This document shows positions 51,940 through 59,971 of a stretch of 64,000 nucleotides of DNA, in pieces. The stretch is taken from NCBI RefSeq assembly GCF_003568865.1, contig NZ_CP031116.1:105606-169605 (forward strand). The letters run 5' to 3'. The stretch comes from Rubrobacter indicoceani (GTDB lineage Bacteria > Actinomycetota > Rubrobacteria > Rubrobacterales > Rubrobacteraceae). Under the pieces are notes generated by a model. It was not told the DNA's origin. It saw only the letters and a program-made list of their open reading frames with translations, and did no database searches. Made by a program: the position numbers and the translations under genes. The first letter of the stretch is position 1; every line of letters begins with the position of its first letter.

Positions 51940-52623
51940 TCAGCCGACCAGCAGGACGTGCACGTCCCCCGGCCCATGCACCCCGATGGCGAGCGACATC
52001 TCGATGTCCCCCGAGCGGCTCGGCCCCGAGTGGAAGCACAGGTTCGACGGCAGCCCCGACCCCGCGTACAGTTCGAAGACCTCGTCGGCGCGGGCAAGCA
52101 CCTTCCGGGCCGGCACTACGGCGATGTGGGTCGGCGGCAAGAGCGTAACCGTCCGTCCCTTCCCGACCCCGCTCGCAAGCACGATGCTCCCCGTGTCGGC
52201 GATGGCCCACTCCGCGGTGGAGAGGCCGATGTCCGCGCTCGCCGCGACGGGCCGAAAGTCTTCGAGGTCGCGCCACACGCAAACCTCCACCCCGGCGTTC
52301 GCCAGCCGGGCATCCACCCCTAGCTCGTCCAGCTCCGGTACGTCCCACCGGACTAGGCGCCTCGCGCCGCGCCTCTTCGCGAGCTCTACAAGATAGTCTC
52401 GTGCTTCGGCGAGGCTCGCGACCCGCGACCCGTGGCCGCCGAGGGCCTCCAGCTCTTCAAGGAAGCGGGCGGGCGGGTCTTCTATCTCCGGTCCCCCGAA
52501 CGCCCGGTCCGGCGCGCGGGTCCAGGCCGAGTCCGGCGCCTTCGTCGGCCTGTAGCCTCCCGGCCCCACGCCCTTCGTGCGGGCCTTTATGCCTTCGATA
52601 AACCGCGCGCCGGCCTCGTTCAT
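51940..52623 (-). CDS. lutC: Lactate utilisation protein C (LUD domain)
   Basis: Third component of the LutABC lactate oxidation complex in the cytosol. Start ATG 52623 (MNEAGARFIEGIKART), overlapping the lutB stop (ATGA). LUD-domain pattern: ARDYLVELAKRRGARRLVRW, ADIGLSTAEWAIADTGSIVL, RTVTLLPPTHIAVVPARKVL, and the C-terminal GPSRSGDIEMSLAIGVHGPG. 227 aa, normal for LutC/YkgG. Downstream end of the operon lutA-lutB-lutC. Confidence 0.9.
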   Translation of the reverse strand: MNEAGARFIEGIKARTKGVGPGGYRPTKAPDSAWTRAPDRAFGGPEIEDPPARFLEELEALGGHGSRVASLAEARDYLVELAKRRGARRLVRWDVPELDELGVDARLANAGVEVCVWRDLEDFRPVAASADIGLSTAEWAIADTGSIVLASGVGKGRTVTLLPPTHIAVVPARKVLARADEVFELYAGSGLPSNLCFHSGPSRSGDIEMSLAIGVHGPGDVHVLLVG

Positions 52624-54110
52624 TCGATGCCCTCTCTCCAGAGCTGCGCGAAGGACTTCCTGGCAAGCGGCGCGAGGTCGCGGAAGTCCGTCCACCCCGA
52701 GAGCGGCCCCGGCAGCGGACGCACCGAACCGTCCTTTACAACGGCCTTCTGCGCCACGCGCCCGGCCTTCTTCGCCAGGCCGTAGAGCTTCGGGCTGCTC
52801 ATCGTCTTCTCGAAGCCCTTGAAGACGAGCTCCTCGGCCTTCCCCGCAATCCCCCCGTCAACCTGCCGGTTCCGGAGCTTCACAAGAAGCTCGTGCAGCG
52901 GTATCCCGACCGGGCAGGTCTCCGAGCAGGCCCCGCACAGCGAAGAGGCGTGCGGCAGATCCCGCGACTTCTCATCACCCTTCAAAAGCGGCGTGATGAC
53001 CGCCCCTATGGGCCCCGAGTAGGTCGAGCCGTAGGCGTGGCCGCCCGTCTGGCGGTAGACCGGGCAGACGTTCAGGCACGACCCGCACCGGATGCAGTAC
53101 AGGGCCTCCTCGAAGGGCGTGCCGAGCAGCTTCGAGCGCCCGTTGTCGAGAAAGACAACGTGCAGCTCCTCCGGCCCGTCGAGTTCGCCCGCGCCGCGCG
53201 GCCCGGTGATGAAGTTCGTATACGCCGTCAACCTCTGTCCCGTGCCGCTGCGGGCGAGCAGGCGCGTAAAGACCGAGAGGTCCCTGAAACGCGGGACAAG
53301 CTTCTCGATACCGATGACCACGACGTGGACGGGCGGGACGCTCGTCACGAGCCGACCGTTCCCCTCGTTTGTTACCAGGCAGACCGTCCCGGTCTCGGCG
53401 ACGCCGAAGTTCGCGCCGCTTACCCCGATGTCCGACGCAAGGAACTTCTCCCGGAGGCGTCGCCTCGCGTACCCGGCGAGCGCCTCCACGTCCGGCGGCA
53501 GCTTCTCCCCGGCGCTCTCCGACAGGATTCGGGCTATCCGCGCCTTGTTCATGTGCAGTATCGGACCGACGATGTGCGACGGCGTATCACCGGCAAGCTG
53601 GGCGATCCACTCCCCGAGGTCCGTCTCGACGATCTCGAGCCCGAGCTCCGGGTAGTCTTCCTCGAGCCTGCGGTTCAGCTCGATCTCCTCGGTCGCCATG
53701 CTCTTTGACTTGGTGATGATCTTCGCCCCGCGCCGTCCGGCGAGCCCCCCGATGTACTCCGCCACGGAGGCCCCGTCCCTGGCGAAGTGGACCTTCCCGC
53801 CCCGCGCCTCGATGGCCCCGGCCATCTGCTCCAGGTACCCGCCGAGGTTCGCCATCGTCTCCTGCTTTATGTGGTAAGCCCGCTCCCGAAGCTCCGGCGC
53901 CTCCGGCAACGTCGCAAGGTTCACCCCCCGTCCCCCGAGCGTCTTTCCGGTGAAGAGCGCGATGGAATCGTGGAGCTCCCGGTCCGCAACCGCCCGGCTC
54001 GCCCGGCGGTTGAACCCCTCGACCCCTCCCTCTATACCCTCCGGCCTCCGGTCCCTTGTCTCCCGCCGCCCGACCGGCTTCTCCGTCCCGCCGCTCCGCT
54101 TGAGGTCCAT
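52620..54110 (-). CDS. lutB: Lactate utilisation iron-sulfur protein B
   Basis: Iron-sulfur and LUD-domain protein that passes electrons from L-lactate oxidation to pyruvate. N-terminal LUD region: ITKSKSMATEEIELNRRLEE, GVSGANFGVAETGTVCLVTN, TSVPPVHVVVIGIEKLVP. Two 4Fe-4S motifs near residues 345-400: CIRCGSCLNVCPVYR and CGACSETCPVGIPLHELL. 496 aa. Starts 2 bp after the lutA stop. The C-terminal DUF3390-like tail ends WREGIE. Confidence 0.92.
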   Translation of the reverse strand: MDLKRSGGTEKPVGRRETRDRRPEGIEGGVEGFNRRASRAVADRELHDSIALFTGKTLGGRGVNLATLPEAPELRERAYHIKQETMANLGGYLEQMAGAIEARGGKVHFARDGASVAEYIGGLAGRRGAKIITKSKSMATEEIELNRRLEEDYPELGLEIVETDLGEWIAQLAGDTPSHIVGPILHMNKARIARILSESAGEKLPPDVEALAGYARRRLREKFLASDIGVSGANFGVAETGTVCLVTNEGNGRLVTSVPPVHVVVIGIEKLVPRFRDLSVFTRLLARSGTGQRLTAYTNFITGPRGAGELDGPEELHVVFLDNGRSKLLGTPFEEALYCIRCGSCLNVCPVYRQTGGHAYGSTYSGPIGAVITPLLKGDEKSRDLPHASSLCGACSETCPVGIPLHELLVKLRNRQVDGGIAGKAEELVFKGFEKTMSSPKLYGLAKKAGRVAQKAVVKDGSVRPLPGPLSGWTDFRDLAPLARKSFAQLWREGIE

Positions 54111-54111
54111 G

Positions 54112-54873
54112 CTAAGCGTCCTCTCCGACCGCGCCTACGGCGTGTCCGAAGCCGGGGTCGAGGACCTCGGCCAGATGCATCACCCTTGTCTTGCGACCCA
54201 GCTTTCCGAGCCGCCCGCCGAGGTGCATAAGACAGCTTGAATCGCACGAAACGAGCGTATCCGCCCCGGCCTCCTCAAGAGCCGCCAGCTTCTCGTCGGC
54301 CATCGCCGCCGATACGTCCGGCATCTTGACCGCGAACGTCCCCCCGAACCCGCAGCAGAGCTCTTCGTTTTTCCAGTCAAGGACTTCCAGGCCCCCCACG
54401 TTCTGCATGAGTTCTCTCGGCTCCTCCAGTATTCCGAGCTCCCGACGCTGATGACACCCGGCGTGGAAGACGGCCCTGCCGTCCAGCGTCGCCCCGAGGT
54501 CCGTAACACCCAGAACGTTTACGATAAAGTCCGAGAACTCCCGGACCCGTCTGCCGACCGCCCCGGCCCGCTCGCGCTTCTCGGGCAGGTCCTCGAAGAT
54601 CATGGCGTAATAGTGCGAGGCCATCGCCGTGCACGAACCCGACGGACAGACGATGTAGTCCGACTCCTCGTCCTCAAAGACATCCAGGAAATGCCCGGCG
54701 ACCCCCCGGGCCTTATCAAAGTACCCGGAGTTGAAGGCCGGCTGTCCGCAACACGTCTGCCCCGCCGGGTACGAGACCTCGACGCCCAGCCTTCGCAACA
54801 CTCGCACCACGCTGACCCCGACCTCCGGGTACATCACGTCCACGTAGCAGGGGATGAAAAGCGACACCCTCAA
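54112..54873 (-). CDS. lutA: Lactate utilisation protein A (CCG-domain oxidoreductase subunit)
   Basis: First gene of the LutABC operon, starting at TTG 54873 after GGGAGG. It carries two Cys-rich CCG domains: AGQTCCGQPAFNSGYFDKA with VCPSGSCTAM, and FHAGCHQRRELG with NEELCCGFGGTFAVK and SCDSSCLMHLGG, which bind iron-sulfur centres as in GlpC/HdrD proteins. 253 aa, family length. Divergent from the DUF1537 operon across 133 bp containing a 16-bp palindrome. With LarA-like genes in the window, a route from a racemised 2-hydroxy acid to pyruvate is possible. Confidence 0.92.
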   Translation of the reverse strand: MRVSLFIPCYVDVMYPEVGVSVVRVLRRLGVEVSYPAGQTCCGQPAFNSGYFDKARGVAGHFLDVFEDEESDYIVCPSGSCTAMASHYYAMIFEDLPEKRERAGAVGRRVREFSDFIVNVLGVTDLGATLDGRAVFHAGCHQRRELGILEEPRELMQNVGGLEVLDWKNEELCCGFGGTFAVKMPDVSAAMADEKLAALEEAGADTLVSCDSSCLMHLGGRLGKLGRKTRVMHLAEVLDPGFGHAVGAVGEDA

Positions 54874-54916
54874 GAGAACTCCTCCCGTCTCCCGACCGAA
54901 ACCGCAGTATAGCAGC

Positions 54917-54932
54917 GAGGTGGTACGACCTC
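54917..54932. promoter_or_regulatory. Palindromic operator candidate between lutA and the DUF1537 operon
   Basis: GAGGTGGTACGACCTC, arms GAGGT/ACCTC around GGTACG. Its core TGGT-ACG-ACCT is close to the FCD-regulator pattern TNGT-N3-ACNA but different from sites A-F. TAGAAT at 54946-54951 is a possible -10 box for the plus-strand operon. Confidence 0.45.
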
Positions 54933-55006
54933 TTTCGCAAACGGGTAGAATCGCGGTGGTCGAGGGAGGCCGGGAGGGGTCCGGCTCTGCGGAGGTGGCG
55001 AGGGTT

Positions 55007-56293
55007 TTGGGTAGAGGGTCGGACAGAGGTGAGGGCGCGGCGGGGCGCGGAGCGGCTCCGGTCCCCGGCGGGCTGCGGGTCGGGGTGGTTGCGGACGACC
55101 TTACGGGGGCGTCGGATACGGGGGTTCAGTTCGCCCGGCGCGGTTACAGGACCGTTGTGGTCTTTGCCGGAGAACCTGTTCCGGCGGGTAGGTGGGAGGC
55201 CGTCGTGCTCGACACGGATTCAAGGTCCCTGCCGCCGGACGAGGCCGCGCTGAGGGTCAGGGAGGCATCGGAGAAGATAAGCGGGGCCGGGGTCGTCTAC
55301 AAGAAAATAGACTCCACGCTCAGGGGCAACGTGGTCGCGGAGGTGCGGGAGATGCTTGCGGCCACGGGCCGGAAGCGGGCCGTGATCGCCCCGGCCTTTC
55401 CGGCGGCCGGGCGTACGACCTCGGGCGGGGTACAGATGGTCTACAACAGGCCCGTCGAGAAAACGGAGGTCGGGGCGGACCCGGACTATCCGGTGCGCGA
55501 GAGCAGCCTGGAGCGGATGTTCTCGGGTCCGGGCGGGGTGCGGGTCATCGGGACGGGTTCGCTTGAGCGGTCGGAGGAAAGCCCGGTGGAGGCGGCTTGC
55601 GGGTATGAGTACTCCATCGTCGACGCAACCGAGGAGGGGCATCTCCTGCTCCTTGTCGGGGGCTTTGATCGGCTGGGGGATCACCTGTGGGTCGGGTCGG
55701 CGGGGCTGGCCGGGGCGCTCTCGGAGCGTCTGAAGCGGGAGGAACCTCTCCGGCAGGTGGATTTCACGGGAGCGGATCTACCGGGGGCGAGTACCGGGGG
55801 TGGTCCGGTCCTGATAGCGGTCGGGAGCCTGAGCGACACCTCCCGGGGTCAACTGGAGTTTCTCCTGGAGCGGGCGGGCGCAGAGGCGGTGCCGCTCACG
55901 GACCCTTTGCAGACGACGCGGCGGGCAAGGGCCTCGCTTGAAGCCGGAAGGGATACGGCTGTCTACTCGCCCCGGTCGAGGGGTACGCGTTCGGCTGTGG
56001 ATATCTCGGGGTGCTTTGCGTCGGTGGCCCGGGGGCTCGACGGGGCCGGAACCTTCGGGGGCCTCGTCTTGACCGGCGGGGACACGGCGGTCGCGGTCGG
56101 ACGGGCGCTCGGCGGCCGGGGTCTGCGGCTCGGCGGCGAGGTGGAGCCGGGCATACCCTTCGGCTGGCTTGTCGGCCCCAGACCTTACCGGGTCGTTACA
56201 AAGGCCGGTGGTTTCGGCGGAAGGGACGCGCTCGCGAAGGCAGCGGCCTTTATCGGGGCCGCCGGGAAACCCACCGAGAGACAAGGAGGCTGA
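55007..56293 (+). CDS. Four-carbon acid sugar kinase (DUF1537, DtnK/OtnK-like)
   Basis: ATP-dependent kinase phosphorylating D-threonate, L-erythronate or a related acid. N-terminal domain: GVVADDLTGASDTGVQFARR (substrate Asp-Asp), LDTDSRSLPP, VYKKIDSTLRGNV. C-terminal nucleotide domain: SLSDTSRGQLEFLLERAG and GLVLTGGDTAVAVGRAL, ending VTKAGGFGGRDAL. The start is uncertain: TTG 55007 is chosen after GGAGG, but in-frame GTG codons at 54956 and 54995 are possible and the Arg/Gly-rich first 25 residues are not conserved. PdxA2 follows 1 bp later, the classical DUF1537-PdxA2 pair of threonate/erythronate breakdown. Confidence 0.85.
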   Translation: MGRGSDRGEGAAGRGAAPVPGGLRVGVVADDLTGASDTGVQFARRGYRTVVVFAGEPVPAGRWEAVVLDTDSRSLPPDEAALRVREASEKISGAGVVYKKIDSTLRGNVVAEVREMLAATGRKRAVIAPAFPAAGRTTSGGVQMVYNRPVEKTEVGADPDYPVRESSLERMFSGPGGVRVIGTGSLERSEESPVEAACGYEYSIVDATEEGHLLLLVGGFDRLGDHLWVGSAGLAGALSERLKREEPLRQVDFTGADLPGASTGGGPVLIAVGSLSDTSRGQLEFLLERAGAEAVPLTDPLQTTRRARASLEAGRDTAVYSPRSRGTRSAVDISGCFASVARGLDGAGTFGGLVLTGGDTAVAVGRALGGRGLRLGGEVEPGIPFGWLVGPRPYRVVTKAGGFGGRDALAKAAAFIGAAGKPTERQGG

Positions 56294-56294
56294 C

Positions 56295-57329
56295 ATGAGC
56301 GCGCAGAGCGAGACGGGGATCGGGCTGACGATGGGAGACCCGGCCGGGATAGGGCCGGAGATCATAGCCAAGTCCTTTGCAGAAGACGGGTTCGCCTCCG
56401 GCTGTCGGGCCGTCGTGATCGGGGACGAGGCGGTCATGACCCGGACGGTCGGGGAGCTCGGGCTGCCGCTCGGGCTGAACGTCGTCTCGCACCCGCGCGA
56501 AGCCGCCTTCAAGAAGGGTTATCTGGACCTTGTACCGGTGGGTGCGCTGCCGGGGGACCTCCCGGTCGGCAGGCTCGACGCCCGGTGTGGCCGGGCCGCC
56601 TACGGCTACGTCGAGCGGGCCGCGACGCTTGCGCTCGAAGGCTCTATCGCGGCGGTCTGCACCGCTCCTCTGAACAAAGAAGCGATGCACCTCGGGGGGA
56701 TCCGGTATGCGGGCCACACCGAGATACTCGCCGGGCTGACCGCTACGGAAGATTACGCGATGATGCTCGTCGCGCCGGACCTCCGGGTCATACACGTCAG
56801 CACCCACGTCTCGCTCGGCGAGGCTATCCTGCGGGCGACCGAAGCGCGGGAGAGAACGGTCATTCGCCTCGCGCACGAGACGCTGCGCCGCATCGGGGTG
56901 GAGAACCCGCGCGTCGCGGTTGCCGGGATCAACCCTCACGCCGGGGAGAACGGCCTTTTCGGTCGGGAGGAGATAGAGGCTATAGCCCCGGCGATAGAGG
57001 CCGCGAGGGGCGACGGCATAGACGCGAGCGGCCCGTGGTCGGCGGATACCGTGTTCGGGCGAGCGCGGCGCGGCGACTTCGATATAGTGGTCGTGCAGTA
57101 TCACGACCAGGGCCACATACCCGTCAAGCTCCTCGGCTTCGAGAAGGGGGTCAACGTTACGGTCGGGCTGCCGTTCTTCAGGACGAGCGTGGACCACGGG
57201 ACGGCCTTCGACATCGCGGGAGAGGGGGTTGCGGACCCTTCGAGCCTTCTTGCGGCCCTTGACCTCGCGGACAGACTCGCCGGTTCGCAGAAAAGCCCCC
57301 GCCGGAAAGAAAAGGAGGACCCGGCATGA
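56295..57329 (+). CDS. pdxA2: PdxA2-type 4-phospho-threonate/erythronate dehydrogenase
   Basis: NAD-dependent dehydrogenase and decarboxylase of the PdxA family that oxidises the 4-phosphate of threonate or erythronate to dihydroxyacetone phosphate. ATG 56295 after AAGGAGG; the upstream frame lies in the kinase gene. Signatures: GLTMGDPAGIGPEIIAK, CTAPLNKEAMHLGG, YAGHTEILA, VSTHVSLGEAI, AGINPHAGENGLFGREE, VVQYHDQGHIPVKLLGFEKG and RTSVDHGTAFDIAG. All metal and phosphate residues of the family appear present. PLP synthesis (true PdxA) is less likely, since the DUF1537 kinase precedes it. Its stop overlaps the LarA-like start (ATGA). Confidence 0.9.
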   Translation: MSAQSETGIGLTMGDPAGIGPEIIAKSFAEDGFASGCRAVVIGDEAVMTRTVGELGLPLGLNVVSHPREAAFKKGYLDLVPVGALPGDLPVGRLDARCGRAAYGYVERAATLALEGSIAAVCTAPLNKEAMHLGGIRYAGHTEILAGLTATEDYAMMLVAPDLRVIHVSTHVSLGEAILRATEARERTVIRLAHETLRRIGVENPRVAVAGINPHAGENGLFGREEIEAIAPAIEAARGDGIDASGPWSADTVFGRARRGDFDIVVVQYHDQGHIPVKLLGFEKGVNVTVGLPFFRTSVDHGTAFDIAGEGVADPSSLLAALDLADRLAGSQKSPRRKEKEDPA

Positions 57330-58600
57330 CAGACGGAGACCTCCCACGGGTGGTCCGGGTCCGGCAGCGGTTCCCCCGGCCGAAGGTCGGGGACGTCGAG
57401 GCGGAGATCCAGGCCCGCTGCACCGAGGAGCGCGTGGCGGGTCTGGTAAAGCCCGGCATGAGCGTTGCGATCACGGTCGGCAGCCGGGGCATCCGGGGGA
57501 TAGACGTTATGGTCCGGTCGCTTGTCCGGTCGCTGAAGAAGCTCGGGGCAAAGCCGTTTATAGTCCCGGCGATGGGCAGTCACGGCGGGGCGACCGCCGA
57601 GGGTCAGAAGGAGCTGCTTGCGGGCTACGGGGTCACCGAGGCGTCGTGCGGGGCGCCGGTACGTTCCTCGATGGAGGTCGTGGAACTCGGAACCTCTCCG
57701 AGCGGCGTCGCGGTCTACATGGACCGGCTCGCCTCGGAGGCCGACGGGGTGGTGCTGCTCGGGAGGATCAAGCCGCACACGGACTTCCACGGTGAGGTGG
57801 AGAGCGGCCTCATGAAGATGGCGGCCATCGGCCTCGGCAAGCACGCGCAGGCGCTCGCGCTCCACGCGCACGGTGTGACGGGGATACGGGACTACATGAT
57901 CGAGGTCGCAGAGGCGGTGCTCGCCTCGGGCAGGGTCCTTTTCGGCGTGGCCGTCGTCGAGAACGCCTGCGAGGAGGCGGCGATCATCGAGGCGATACCG
58001 GCGGATGAGATCCGTGCCCGTGAGCCGGAGCTGCTCGGACGGGCTGCGGAGCTGCTCCCGACGCTGCCCATAGACGACCTCGACGTACTCTTCGTGGACC
58101 GGCTCGGCAAGGACTACAGCGGAACGGGAATGGATACGAACGTGATCGGACGCGTAAGGATACCCGGCGAGGCAGAGCCGGATTCACCGAGGATCAGATA
58201 CGTCATCGTCGGGGATATAAGCGAAAGCTCCGGGGGCAACGCCCTCGGGGTCGGGCTTGCGGACTTCACCACGGAGCGGCTCGTCGGGAAGATAGACGCC
58301 GGGAAGACCCGCGAGAACGTCCTGACCAGCACCTTCGTGGAGCGGGCGAAGATCCCGCTCGCCTTTGCGAGCGACCGCGAGGCCCTGCTGGCCGCCGTTC
58401 GCTGCACCTGGGGCGTCCCGGCGGATAGGCTCCGCTTCGCCCACATCCCGAACACGCTTGAGATCGGGGAGCTCTACGTCTCCTTGAACCTGCTGGCAGA
58501 GCTGCCGGAAAGCCGGGTGAGCGTGGAGGGGGAACCGCAGGATCTCCCCTTCGACGCTTCGGGCAACCTGAAGGCCTTCGGCCGGAAGCGTTCCGGCTGA
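57326..58600 (+). CDS. LarA-like (DUF2088) nickel-racemase family protein, copy 2
   Basis: 424-residue paralogue of the protein at 37845-39098. ITVGSRGIRGIDVMVRSLV, VPAMGSHGGATAEGQ (His), GRIKPHTDFHGEVESGLMKM (His and Lys), AIGLGKHAQALALHAHG, VDRLGKDYSGTGMDTN, and NALGVGLADFTTERLVGKI are the shared blocks. ATG 57326 overlaps the pdxA2 stop (ATGA), so it is made with the threonate kinase/dehydrogenase pair. It could epimerise C2 of the acid (for example threonate/erythronate) so that both stereoisomers enter the route; that is inference. Cofactor genes larBCE are not in the window. Confidence 0.82.
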   Translation: MTDGDLPRVVRVRQRFPRPKVGDVEAEIQARCTEERVAGLVKPGMSVAITVGSRGIRGIDVMVRSLVRSLKKLGAKPFIVPAMGSHGGATAEGQKELLAGYGVTEASCGAPVRSSMEVVELGTSPSGVAVYMDRLASEADGVVLLGRIKPHTDFHGEVESGLMKMAAIGLGKHAQALALHAHGVTGIRDYMIEVAEAVLASGRVLFGVAVVENACEEAAIIEAIPADEIRAREPELLGRAAELLPTLPIDDLDVLFVDRLGKDYSGTGMDTNVIGRVRIPGEAEPDSPRIRYVIVGDISESSGGNALGVGLADFTTERLVGKIDAGKTRENVLTSTFVERAKIPLAFASDREALLAAVRCTWGVPADRLRFAHIPNTLEIGELYVSLNLLAELPESRVSVEGEPQDLPFDASGNLKAFGRKRSG

Positions 58601-58606
58601 CCCGGA

Positions 58607-59971
58607 TCAGGCGCGTGAAGTTGCCCCTTCGGGGGCATCGTCGTGGCTGCGGCTCAGGCGCACGCGGGTGATGGCGAGACCTTCGACCTCTACGGCTTCG
58701 AGGCGGCTGCCGTTTGTCTCCACCACGTCGCCCTCCCTCGGCGGTCGGTCGAGGGTCTGGATCATCAGCCCCGCTACGGTGTCGAACTCCCCGGAGGCGA
58801 GGTCGGTGCCGCAGCGGTCGTTGATCTGCTCAAGAAGCACCTGTCCCTCGGCGATCACGCTCCCGTCGTCGAGCGTCTTTATCTCCTGCTCCTTCGACGG
58901 GTCGAACTCGTTGTGGACCTCCCCGACTACCTCTTCTATAAGGTCTTCCATCGTTACTATCCCGGCCGTACCACCGTACTCGTCGGTCACGACGGCCATG
59001 TGGACCCGGAGCTGCTTGAAGGCCTTGAGCAGCCGGTCCGCCGGGGCGTGTTCGGGCAGGCGCGGGGCACGCCGGAGCAGCGAATCGAAGTCGAACTTCT
59101 CAGCCGCAGGGTCGCCGGAGAGGTTTCTGAGCCGCCACTTTATAAAATCCTTTACGTGCAGGATGCCGACGATGTTATCGAGGTCGCCCTCGTAGACGGG
59201 CAGGCGGCTGTACTTTGACCTCTGGATCGAGCGCTCTATCTCGTCCGGAACGCCGGAAAGCGGCAAGCCGCTGACCCGCGTACGGGGCGTCATCACCTGC
59301 CGGACCTCCCGCTCGGAGAAGTCGAAGATGTTGGCGATCATCCGCCGCTGGCCCTCGTCGAGCGTCCCGCCCTCGTGGCTCTCCTCTACGAGATGTTCGA
59401 GTTCCCGGGGCGAGTGGAAGCGGCTCGACTCGTCGGCTGCCGGGACGCCGAGGAGCTTCAGCAGAAAGACCGCGACCCCGTTCAGAAGAAAGACCGCCGG
59501 ACGGAAGACAACCCCCACAAGGCGCATCGCCGGGGAGATCTTCACCGCCGTACCCTCCGGCGACTGCAGGGCGAGGGCCTTCGGGATCATCTCCCCGATA
59601 ACAACGTGGAAGTACGTCATTACGGAGACCGCGAGGATCGTCCCGATGGTGTGCGAAAGAGCGGTCCCGATGCCGAGCCACGCCTCAAGCGGTCCGTAGA
59701 GCCAGCCCGCGATTGCCGGCTCGCCGTACATACCGAGGCCGATGGTCGCGAGCGTTATGCCGAGCTGCGCTATCGCGATGTAGCGGTCCTGGTTGGACGG
59801 GCTCGAAAGCACCCGCCGGACGTAGCGCGCAGAACGGCTTCCGTTCTCGGCCATCCCCTCGACCCGCGTGCGGTTGGACCCGACGATGGCGAACTCCGCC
59901 GCAACGAAAAGCCCGTTCATCAGGATCAGGAACCCGACGACCAGAAGCGGCAGCAGCACCGAGGAGATCAT
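58607..59971 (-). CDS. CorC/HlyC family membrane protein with CBS domains, copy 1
   Basis: Membrane protein of the DUF21-CBS-CorC group, in known members tied to magnesium or other divalent ion transport. N-terminal DUF21 with 3-4 hydrophobic helices (LLPLLVVGFLILMNGLFVAAEFA, ITLATIGLGMYGEP, VVIGEMIPKALAL). Two CBS motifs (VMTPRTRVSGLPL, YSRLPVYEGDLDNIVGILHV; then MAVVTDEYGGTAGIVTMEDL) and a C-terminal CorC_HlyC domain (DTVAGLMIQTLDRPPREGD). 454 aa. Follows copy 2 with a 4-nt overlap; together they probably form a heteromer. The HlyC toxin name is historical. Confidence 0.9.
   Translation of the reverse strand: MISSVLLPLLVVGFLILMNGLFVAAEFAIVGSNRTRVEGMAENGSRSARYVRRVLSSPSNQDRYIAIAQLGITLATIGLGMYGEPAIAGWLYGPLEAWLGIGTALSHTIGTILAVSVMTYFHVVIGEMIPKALALQSPEGTAVKISPAMRLVGVVFRPAVFLLNGVAVFLLKLLGVPAADESSRFHSPRELEHLVEESHEGGTLDEGQRRMIANIFDFSEREVRQVMTPRTRVSGLPLSGVPDEIERSIQRSKYSRLPVYEGDLDNIVGILHVKDFIKWRLRNLSGDPAAEKFDFDSLLRRAPRLPEHAPADRLLKAFKQLRVHMAVVTDEYGGTAGIVTMEDLIEEVVGEVHNEFDPSKEQEIKTLDDGSVIAEGQVLLEQINDRCGTDLASGEFDTVAGLMIQTLDRPPREGDVVETNGSRLEAVEVEGLAITRVRLSRSHDDAPEGATSRA

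Noticed and set aside
56295..57329. Annotation as pdxA of vitamin B6 synthesis
   Set aside because: It directly follows a DUF1537 kinase, the hallmark of the PdxA2 acid-sugar route, and no other B6 gene is present.
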